Shown here piece by piece: positions 8,379-14,566 of a stretch of DNA of 61,137 nt. The notes beneath the pieces were generated by a model. That model worked only from the letters and a program-made list of their open reading frames with translations, made no database searches and was not told where the DNA came from. The position numbers and the translations under genes are program-made. Position 1 is the stretch's first letter. Each line of letters opens with the position of its first letter. Origin of the DNA: Pseudoalteromonas luteoviolacea DSM 6061 (GTDB lineage Bacteria > Pseudomonadota > Gammaproteobacteria > Enterobacterales > Alteromonadaceae); NCBI RefSeq assembly GCF_001625655.1, contig NZ_AUYB01000151.1, forward strand, positions 1-61,137, written 5' to 3'.

Positions 8379-8975
8379 ATGCATACGCCATTGTTGAAAA
8401 AACTGATACTTGCAGTGCTTGGCATGTTTGCTTTTGCATTTGCTCTGGTGCCTTTGTATGACGTGTTTTGCGATATTACAGGTCTAAATGGCAAAGTGGA
8501 TTTGGTTGTTGCCGAGAAAAGTAAAGAGATAGATAAGTCGCGATCAGTGGATGTGAGTTTTACAACTCATGCAAAAAGCAGTGCTCCGTTTAGCGTAAAG
8601 GCTCAGCAATACTCTGTCACGGTTCAACCAGGAAAGTTATCCGAGGTGGAATTCGTAGCTCAAAATTTGAGTGATAAAGCACGGATTATGCAGGCAATAC
8701 CCTCGGTTTCACCTGGCCAAGCTGCTAAATACTTACATAAACTAGCATGCTTCTGCTTTGACCAACAAAGCTTAGAAGCAAATCAAACAATGAAGTTCAC
8801 GTTACGTTTTTACGTCGACACAGAGTTACCAGCAGATGTTCAAGAGCTCACACTGTCATATACCTTGTATGACATCACAAGCAATACCGCTCAGATAACT
8901 CAGGCGCCCAATATTTCAGACCAGTTACTGAGTGTAGTTGAACATGCTCATCAGCGAGGACATAACAATGGATAA
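8379..8975 (+). CDS. ctaG: Cytochrome c oxidase assembly protein CtaG/Cox11 (CuB insertion)
   Basis: 198 residues. Delivers copper to the CuB site of subunit I. One N-terminal membrane helix (about 8-27), a conserved cysteine C31 just outside the membrane, and the copper-binding C124-F-C126-F motif in an immunoglobulin-like periplasmic domain. These are the three cysteines expected in Cox11. The end overlaps the coxC start: ATG 8968 lies inside the last codons, the stop being 8973-8975. Confidence 0.95.
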   Translation: MHTPLLKKLILAVLGMFAFAFALVPLYDVFCDITGLNGKVDLVVAEKSKEIDKSRSVDVSFTTHAKSSAPFSVKAQQYSVTVQPGKLSEVEFVAQNLSDKARIMQAIPSVSPGQAAKYLHKLACFCFDQQSLEANQTMKFTLRFYVDTELPADVQELTLSYTLYDITSNTAQITQAPNISDQLLSVVEHAHQRGHNNG

Positions 8976-9843
8976 AAGTTATCAAACGTATTATGTACCA
9001 GAGCAGAGTCCATGGCCAATTATAGGTGCTGTAGCCATGTTTCTAATTGCCGTTGGTGCAGGTTTGACAGTGATGCAGCTAAATAGTGATACGAGCTATG
9101 GCGCTTGGGTTTTGTTTGCGGGGATTTTAGTGCTGATTGCCATGATAGTTGGTTGGTTTAGACATGTAATCGATGAATCAATGAGTGGTTTATATTCTGC
9201 ACAAATGGACCGTTCGTTTAGGCAAGGAATGGGGTGGTTTATTTTCTCCGAAGTGATGTTTTTTGCCGCATTTTTTGGCGCGTTGTTTTATGTTCGTATG
9301 TTTGCTGTCCCTTGGCTTGGCGGCAGCAGCAACAACTTAATGACAAATGAAGTACTGTGGCCAAGCTTTGAAGCCGTATGGCCACTCTTAGTGACGCCAA
9401 GTGGAGCGGTAACACAAGCTATGCCTTGGCATGGGTTGCCACTTATAAATACCATTATTCTACTGACTTCTTCTGTGACTTTACACTTTGCTCATACTGC
9501 TATCGAGCAAGATCAACGTGCCAAATTGACCTTATTTTTAGGCGTGACAATTCTACTTGGTTTCATATTTTTGGGGCTTCAAGTTGAAGAGTACATCCAT
9601 GCATATCAAGAACTCGGTCTGAAGTTAGACTCTGGAATCTATGGCAATACTTTCTTTATGTTAACAGGCTTTCACGGCATGCATGTAACGCTTGGTGCGC
9701 TCATGCTGTTAGTGGTTTGGCTAAGAATTATTAAGGGGCATTTGGATTCTAATCAACACTTTGCGTTTCAGGCTGCGGCTTGGTATTGGCACTTTGTTGA
9801 TGTTGTGTGGCTTTGCTTGTTTGTATTTGTGTATGTGTTGTAG
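8968..9843 (+). CDS. coxC: Cytochrome c oxidase subunit III
   Basis: 291 residues from ATG 8968, preferred over an upstream in-frame ATG at 8938 because GAGGA lies about eight bases ahead and homologues begin near Y-V-P-E-Q-S-P-W-P. Seven membrane helices are predicted; the E-V-M-F-F-A-A-F-F-G segment, G-F-H-G-M-H-V and the terminal W-Y-W-H-F-V-D-V-V-W-L motif are typical of subunit III. It stabilises subunit I and supports sustained turnover. The last 95 bases are overlapped on the other strand by the DUF2909-like gene. Confidence 0.95.
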   Translation: MDKSYQTYYVPEQSPWPIIGAVAMFLIAVGAGLTVMQLNSDTSYGAWVLFAGILVLIAMIVGWFRHVIDESMSGLYSAQMDRSFRQGMGWFIFSEVMFFAAFFGALFYVRMFAVPWLGGSSNNLMTNEVLWPSFEAVWPLLVTPSGAVTQAMPWHGLPLINTIILLTSSVTLHFAHTAIEQDQRAKLTLFLGVTILLGFIFLGLQVEEYIHAYQELGLKLDSGIYGNTFFMLTGFHGMHVTLGALMLLVVWLRIIKGHLDSNQHFAFQAAAWYWHFVDVVWLCLFVFVYVL

Positions 9844-10051
9844 CGGCCTCAAAACGGTTGAGTTTTATCAGACCAAATTGGCTCGACAACGAAATAAATA
9901 AGATCACAGCCAGAGAGTAAAAAACTCGTTTCCCGAGCATTTTTGACATATTTTTTGAGGTCTCTTGGCCTTTAAGCATCGCAAAAAGAGCTCGGAATAA
10001 GTGATAAAGAATAACAAAAAGTAGTGCGGTAATAATCCACTTTATTAGCAT
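9749..10051 (-). CDS. Twin-transmembrane protein, DUF2909 family
   Basis: 100 residues from ATG 10051 (an upstream frame extension to 10249 runs antisense through the SURF1 gene and looks non-coding). Two membrane helices at about 5-26 and 42-60 joined by a short basic loop (L-K-G-Q ... G-K-R-V-F-Y) match the small DUF2909 proteins that recur on the opposite strand inside cox operons of gammaproteobacteria. The hydrophilic tail of about 35 residues (Q/T/S-rich) is antisense to the end of coxC, longer than the usual family member. No clear Shine-Dalgarno sequence. Role probably in oxidase biogenesis, inferred from place only. Confidence 0.7.
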   Translation of the reverse strand: MLIKWIITALLFVILYHLFRALFAMLKGQETSKNMSKMLGKRVFYSLAVILFISLSSQFGLIKLNRFEAATTHTQIQTSKATQHQQSANTKPQPETQSVD

Positions 10052-10056
10052 GAGGG
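10052..10056 (+). promoter_or_regulatory. Ribosome binding site deciding the SURF1 start
   Basis: GAGGG at 10052-10056 is followed by seven bases and then ATT at 10064. No ATG, GTG or TTG exists in this frame between the stop codon at 10046-10048 and TTG at 10106, which has no Shine-Dalgarno sequence. The spacing points to ATT (or less well CTG 10070) as the initiator. Confidence 0.45.
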
Positions 10057-10063
10057 TTCTACC

Positions 10064-10792
10064 ATTAGCCTGTTTAAAAAAAAGACTAGTACAGTTCTTA
10101 CCATTTTGGCAGTGATAATTGTGGTTTCTGTGTGCTTTCGGCTGGCTTTTTGGCAGTGGCAAAGAGCCCAAGAAAAACAAGGGCTCATCGAGCAAATAGA
10201 TGCCAGTAGTGGAGAGTATTGGTGGCGTAAGGTTTCGAAGCCTGAACAACTACAAGGCGCGACAGCTCAGATCCGAGGGCGCATTGACACTTCACAATTT
10301 TGGTTTTTGGATAATCAAATTGTAAATGGTCAAGTAGGCTACGACTTGGTTGTGCTGTTCTTACCTCAAGATTATACCGAATACTTTGTCCTTAATTTGG
10401 GTTTCATAGCTGGTGAGCGAGATCGTAAACAGTTACCTGATTTTGACCTACCGACGAATGAAGTAATGATCGAGGTCGAGTTTAAAATTGGCGATTGGGC
10501 AGGGTTTACTTTAGCCACATCACCTAATCAAAGTGCTCATCACAGTAACGTATTACAGTACTTAGATCATACATTTTTTGTTCAAAATACGGGTCAACAG
10601 CTCTCACCTTTATTGATGATTGCGAAAAATGCCGTATTTGATGACGTTGAGCCACACTACCAAGCAGTAGTAATGAGCCCTGACAAGCACCGGGCCTACG
10701 CATTGCAATGGCTTTTAATCGGTATATCTGCAGGTGTGATTGCGTTTTTTGCATATCGACCAAAGAAACTAGGGAGTAGTCACTATGAATAA
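10064..10792 (+). CDS. SURF1 family oxidase assembly protein, probable ATT start
   Basis: 242 residues if translation starts at ATT 10064; 228 if at TTG 10106. SURF1 proteins assist insertion of heme a into subunit I and have two membrane helices around a periplasmic domain. Here the first helix (about residues 11-30) is complete only with the upstream start, which also supplies the expected basic K-K-K before it; the TTG start would cut into the helix. L-A-F-W-Q-W-Q-R-A is the usual SURF1 signature after helix 1; N-Q-I-V-N-G-Q-V-G-Y-D is the core motif, and the C-terminal helix ends near residue 230. It overlaps the next gene by eight bases. Confidence 0.85.
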   Translation: MSLFKKKTSTVLTILAVIIVVSVCFRLAFWQWQRAQEKQGLIEQIDASSGEYWWRKVSKPEQLQGATAQIRGRIDTSQFWFLDNQIVNGQVGYDLVVLFLPQDYTEYFVLNLGFIAGERDRKQLPDFDLPTNEVMIEVEFKIGDWAGFTLATSPNQSAHHSNVLQYLDHTFFVQNTGQQLSPLLMIAKNAVFDDVEPHYQAVVMSPDKHRAYALQWLLIGISAGVIAFFAYRPKKLGSSHYE

Positions 10793-11249
10793 AACTCTGG
10801 CATTGTTTATTGGATGCTTTCTGTTGCCAGTGGCAGCGGCCATCGCGGTATTAAAGTTTGATCTGGCGCCTACTTCAACCACCAATTACGGGCGCTTTTT
10901 AGAGCATGAGGTCGTTCTCCCCTTAAAATCAGAAGACAAGATGTGGAGTATCGTACTCAATGTACCTTCCCGGTGCGATGCAGTTTGTGATGTACAACGA
11001 GAAAATGCAGAACAACTAAAAGTAGCTTTAGGAAAACACAGCCAAAAAGTATCCGTTGTGTTGCTCGAAGAGCCAAATTCGGTGCAGTCCAACGGCACGC
11101 TAGTTCCTGGTGCATTTTATTTGGTGGATAAGCATGGTTTAGTGGTATTGGAATACCTCTACCAACCTAATCCTGAATCAAACCGATTAGTGCTCAAAGG
11201 TTTGTTAAAAGACATGAAAAAGCTACTCAACTACGCTCGTTCAAAATAA
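10785..11249 (+). CDS. Membrane-anchored thioredoxin-fold-like protein of the oxidase operon, CxxxC motif
   Basis: 154 residues, ATG 10785 inside the end of SURF1. One N-terminal membrane anchor (about 4-23), then a periplasmic domain. C64-D-A-V-C68 has the same CxxxC spacing as the copper-binding C71/C75 of the SCO protein encoded at the end of this operon, and it follows a beta-strand (W-S-I-V-L-N-V) as in SCO. The later F-Y-L-V-D-K-H-G segment resembles the thioredoxin-fold strand carrying D/H. I infer a SCO-like or redox helper for CuA or CuB assembly; such small proteins are usually annotated hypothetical. Confidence 0.65.
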   Translation: MNKTLALFIGCFLLPVAAAIAVLKFDLAPTSTTNYGRFLEHEVVLPLKSEDKMWSIVLNVPSRCDAVCDVQRENAEQLKVALGKHSQKVSVVLLEEPNSVQSNGTLVPGAFYLVDKHGLVVLEYLYQPNPESNRLVLKGLLKDMKKLLNYARSK

Positions 11250-11258
11250 GGAGGGAAT

Positions 11259-12254
11259 ATGTCGCATGTATTTCGTCGCGCGATCACCTTTGCCTGCATA
11301 TTGGCAATGTGTGTAGTGGTTTTGGGGGCGTATACTCGCCTAAGTAATGCAGGGTTGGGTTGCCCAGATTGGCCTGGCTGTTATGGGTTCTTGACAGTTC
11401 CGAATGAGCAGCATGAGATAGCTGTGGCGCAGCAAGAGTTTCCAAGTAGCAAGCTTGAGCCACGTAAGGCTTGGATTGAAATGATTCATCGCTATTTTGC
11501 AGGTGGATTAGGGGTCGTTGTGCTATTTATCTTTGCAGTGATTGTTCGTTCAAATCAAAGACAAGCACCAAAGTTGTTGGCTGCAAGTCTACTGGTGATG
11601 ATTTGTTTTCAAGCGTTACTCGGTATGTGGACTGTGACTTTGAATTTACAACCATTTGTTGTCATGGGCCACCTGCTGGGTGGTTTTACAATTCTTTCTC
11701 TGCTTACTTTAATCTATCTGCGAACTGCGAAAAATGACATAACTTTTGATAGCAATGCATCTGTTTGCTTAAAAGCGGGGCTAGCATGTTTGGCTGTATT
11801 AGTGATGCAAATAGCCCTTGGAGGATGGTTAGCTGCAAATTATGCGGCGCCCCATTGTACAGGCTTGCCGCTATGCTCAAATGGTGAGTTATTTTCTTGG
11901 AGCAGTCTACTAAAAATCCCCGAACCAGCGAGCACTTACGAATATGGTGTACTGCCTTTTGAAACGCGCTTGTCAATTCATTTGGTTCATCGTATTTGGG
12001 CAGCCGTCACAGTTCTGGCAATGATTGGTCTTGCTGTGGTCGTGCACATGAAAATACACCAGCCGATTATTCGTCGTGCTGCTAATCTTGTGTTGACCCT
12101 AGTATTGGCGCAGGTAGCTATTGGAGCAATTATTGTTCACTTCAGTTTTCCTATTCTTTTAACGCTATTTCACAATCTGATGGCGGCAATCCTATTGTTG
12201 TCACTGATAAGGGTATGTTATTTCCTTGGCCGGGCGAAAAAGGTGATGCTATGA
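11259..12254 (+). CDS. ctaA: Heme A synthase (COX15/CtaA)
   Basis: 331 residues, eight predicted membrane helices. Oxidises the C8 methyl of heme O to the formyl group of heme A. Motifs: G-A-Y-T-R-L-S-N-A-G-L-G-C-P-D-W-P-G-C-Y in the first helix-loop, E-M-I-H-R-Y-F-A-G (heme ligand histidine), G-H-L-L-G-G and the C-terminal L-V-H-R-I-W-A and L-F-H-N-L-M histidines. The A-P-H-C-T-G-L-P-L-C loop is also typical. AGGAGGG precedes ATG 11259. The stop codon overlaps the cyoE start (ATGA at 12251). Confidence 0.94.
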   Translation: MSHVFRRAITFACILAMCVVVLGAYTRLSNAGLGCPDWPGCYGFLTVPNEQHEIAVAQQEFPSSKLEPRKAWIEMIHRYFAGGLGVVVLFIFAVIVRSNQRQAPKLLAASLLVMICFQALLGMWTVTLNLQPFVVMGHLLGGFTILSLLTLIYLRTAKNDITFDSNASVCLKAGLACLAVLVMQIALGGWLAANYAAPHCTGLPLCSNGELFSWSSLLKIPEPASTYEYGVLPFETRLSIHLVHRIWAAVTVLAMIGLAVVVHMKIHQPIIRRAANLVLTLVLAQVAIGAIIVHFSFPILLTLFHNLMAAILLLSLIRVCYFLGRAKKVML

Positions 12255-13156
12255 GTTTACTGGTTGAGAAGTACCTGACGTTTGTTGCCGTAATACCTAA
12301 AAATGCTGCGTTATACTTAAGAATATGCAAGCTTAAAGTCGTTTTAATGCTCGTTATCACTGCGTGGGTCGGAATCGTTTTGGCTCCTGATATGGGGCGC
12401 TCTTGGTTGGTCCAGCTTGCTAGCTTAGCTGGAATCGGTTTGGTTTCAGCGGCTGCTGCCGCTATCAACCATATTGTCGATCAGGACCGAGACCAAAAAA
12501 TGGCTCGTACGCGTCACAGACCTCTAGCTCAACAGCAATTGAGCGCAAAACAAGCACTCTGCTTTGCGGCGAGCATTGGTATCATGGGTGTCATTCTACT
12601 GCTGGTGTATAGCAATTGGTTATGTACCCTGTTAACGGTTGGGGCGTTGTTTGGATATGCTGTGGTGTACTCTGTTTTTCTGAAACATATGACACCGCAA
12701 AATATAGTTATTGGTGGGTTGGCAGGCGCGATGCCTCCGCTATTGGGTTGGGTCAGTGAAACAGGCTCTTTTAATGCCGAGCCTTGGCTGCTCGTGATGA
12801 TTATATTTACCTGGACACCTCCACATTTTTGGGCATTAGCTATAGCGCGAAAGCAAGATTACGAGCGTGCTGATATTCCAATGCTACCGGTTACGCATGG
12901 TGTCCGGTTTACCAAATTGTGCATGTTAGTTTATTCTGTGTTATTAACTTTAGTATGTTTATTGCCATTTTTAATCGGAATGTCAGGGTGGCTATATTTG
13001 ATTATATCCAGCCTTCTAAATGCTATATTTGTGCAAAAAGTAACCAGGTTGTATTTTGAATCAAAATCTGAGTCAGCAATGTCAGTTTTCCGTTTTTCAA
13101 TTACGTATTTGCTGTTACTCTTTGTTGTATTATTCGCCGATAAGCTGATTTTGTAA
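12251..13156 (+). CDS. cyoE: Protoheme IX farnesyltransferase (heme O synthase)
   Basis: 301 residues from ATG 12251, chosen over the in-frame ATG at 12215 because it makes a four-base ATGA overlap with ctaA and is preceded by AAGGTG. An UbiA-type prenyltransferase with eight to nine membrane helices. The allylic diphosphate-binding motif N-H-I-V-D-Q-D-R-D and the M-A-R-T-R-H-R-P-L segment are present, as is the second motif around T-W-T-P-P-H-F-W-A-L. Converts heme B to heme O, which CtaA then turns into heme A for CoxA; in this setting it is the ctaB copy. Confidence 0.94.
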   Translation: MSLLVEKYLTFVAVIPKNAALYLRICKLKVVLMLVITAWVGIVLAPDMGRSWLVQLASLAGIGLVSAAAAAINHIVDQDRDQKMARTRHRPLAQQQLSAKQALCFAASIGIMGVILLLVYSNWLCTLLTVGALFGYAVVYSVFLKHMTPQNIVIGGLAGAMPPLLGWVSETGSFNAEPWLLVMIIFTWTPPHFWALAIARKQDYERADIPMLPVTHGVRFTKLCMLVYSVLLTLVCLLPFLIGMSGWLYLIISSLLNAIFVQKVTRLYFESKSESAMSVFRFSITYLLLLFVVLFADKLIL

Positions 13157-13773
13157 TGCGTTTAACATTAATGTTTATTTCATTGGGTATTCTATTGAGT
13201 ATACTCACCGCATGTAAATCAGATGAGATTGTTTCTGAGTTAACTGTTCACTACCCAAAGCCCAAAGAATTAAAGTCCTTTGAGCTGTTGGATCAACATG
13301 AGCGGGTTGTGACTAACCAAGATTTAGCTGGCCGCTGGAATCTGTTGTTTCTCGGTTACACTAGTTGCCCTGATATTTGTCCAATGACGCTCTCAAAATT
13401 GACCCATATAAATACCAAAATCAGTCAATTGGCAGACTCTCAAGTGTGGTTTATTTCGGTCGATCCAAATAGAGATACCAGTGTAAAACGTCGAGCATAT
13501 ATTGATTACTTTGATAACTCATTTATTGCGGCGACACAGCAGCACAAGCAGCTTTTCCCCTTCGTTCGAGATATTGGCCTTATTTACGCGATTAATGATG
13601 ATGGGAGTGGGGGGGATTATTTCGTAGACCACAGTGCTTCTATCGCATTAATTAACCCTCAAGGTAAACTAGAAGCTATTTTCAAACCTGAATTTAAACA
13701 CGGCGAGGTGCCAAATATCAATGCTGATAAAATGGTGCGAGACTTTAGAATAATTCTAGAAAAAAGCAAGTAG
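13156..13773 (+). CDS. SCO1/SenC-type copper chaperone lipoprotein
   Basis: 205 residues, start overlapping the cyoE stop by one base (TAATG). Signal peptide with lipobox S-I-L-T-A-C20, so probably a lipoprotein. Thioredoxin-like SCO domain: C71-P-D-I-C75-P binds copper, with the partner histidine in V-D-H-S-A-S. Supplies copper to the CuA centre of CoxB. It closes the oxidase operon. Confidence 0.93.
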   Translation: MRLTLMFISLGILLSILTACKSDEIVSELTVHYPKPKELKSFELLDQHERVVTNQDLAGRWNLLFLGYTSCPDICPMTLSKLTHINTKISQLADSQVWFISVDPNRDTSVKRRAYIDYFDNSFIAATQQHKQLFPFVRDIGLIYAINDDGSGGDYFVDHSASIALINPQGKLEAIFKPEFKHGEVPNINADKMVRDFRIILEKSK

Positions 13774-13823
13774 CATTTCCCGCACGCAAGATCCTATTCT
13801 AAATACATAATATTTGATTTCTT

Positions 13824-13845
13824 TTGCCAAGATTTTTGGCAATTT
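13824..13845 (+). terminator. Weak stem-loop, possible terminator of the oxidase operon
   Basis: TTGCCAA (13824-13830), loop GATTT, TTGGCAA (13836-13842), then TTT. The stem is only seven pairs and the T-run short; position 50 bases after the last oxidase gene and 60 before the chemotaxis operon is right for a boundary. Confidence 0.4.
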
Positions 13846-13903
13846 CATCATCAACGACTAATCTAATCTTATCTATAACTTTTACAGGGAATGTGCCAAG
13901 CGC

Positions 13904-14176
13904 ATGATAAAACTTCCTTCAGAGTTAGCTATCAATAAAGTTGAAGAGCTGTATCAGCAATTTGTTCATGAACTGGAAACGGGGCAACCCATTTGTATTG
14001 ATATCCACGATGTGATCAAAGTAGATACAGCCAGCATCCAAATGTTGTGTGCGTTGCAAAAACGCTTAATGAATTCAGATCAACAGATAACTTGGCATGG
14101 TGAGAGCCGTGTTCTATTTGAGTCTGTTGAGCAGTTGGGTTTAACCGATATTTTATCCTTTAGCAGTAAGATTTAA
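13904..14176 (+). CDS. STAS-domain protein (anti-sigma factor antagonist-like), chemotaxis operon
   Basis: 90 residues, a single STAS domain. I-C-I-D-I-H-D-V-I-K-V-D-T-A-S-I-Q-M-L fits the strand-loop-helix of SpoIIAA-like proteins, where the serine of D-T-A-S corresponds to the residue phosphorylated in that family. First gene of the operon, nine bases before cheY. STAS genes at this place are seen in related che2-type clusters; partner kinase or phosphatase is not evident in the window. Confidence 0.8.
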   Translation: MIKLPSELAINKVEELYQQFVHELETGQPICIDIHDVIKVDTASIQMLCALQKRLMNSDQQITWHGESRVLFESVEQLGLTDILSFSSKI

Positions 14177-14185
14177 GAGGTCAAT

Positions 14186-14548
14186 ATGAAAAAGATTTTA
14201 GCTGTGGATGATTCTGCTTCGATGAGACAAATGGTGGGCTTCACTCTTAAAAAAGCAGGGTTTGATGTCACAGAGGCAAAGGACGGTAGCGAAGCGCTAA
14301 ATCTCGCTAAACAGCAGGGATTCGATGCCGTGATCTCAGACGTTAACATGCCAGTAATGGATGGGATTACCCTTATTAGGGAGTTACGAAATCTACCTAA
14401 TTATAAATTCACGCCCTTACTGATGTTAACGACAGAATCAGGCCTTGATAAAAAAAGCGAGGGGAAAGCCGCCGGTGCAACTGGTTGGATAGTCAAACCC
14501 TTCAATCCGGATCAATTATTAGCTGTATTGAAAAAAGTCATTCGCTAG
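14186..14548 (+). CDS. CheY-like single-domain response regulator
   Basis: 120 residues. Receiver domain with acidic pair D8-D9, phosphoacceptor D52 (V-I-S-D-V-N-M-P), conserved threonine in L-M-L-T-T-E and lysine in V-K-P-F. No output domain. AAGAGG precedes the ATG. By position it is the phosphoryl acceptor of the CheA encoded 18 bases downstream, analogous to CheY2 of P. aeruginosa, where the output is not simply flagellar switching. Confidence 0.92.
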   Translation: MKKILAVDDSASMRQMVGFTLKKAGFDVTEAKDGSEALNLAKQQGFDAVISDVNMPVMDGITLIRELRNLPNYKFTPLLMLTTESGLDKKSEGKAAGATGWIVKPFNPDQLLAVLKKVIR

Positions 14549-14566
14549 TACCAAAGAGGTATAGGC

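Noticed and set aside
10052..10249. N-terminal extension of the DUF2909-like frame
   Set aside because: Antisense to SURF1, irregular composition, and the family starts at the ATG at 10051.
13796..13834. Sigma-28 style promoter (TAAA ... GCC) before the chemotaxis operon
   Set aside because: The gap between the two boxes is 18 bases rather than about 11 and the second box is poor.
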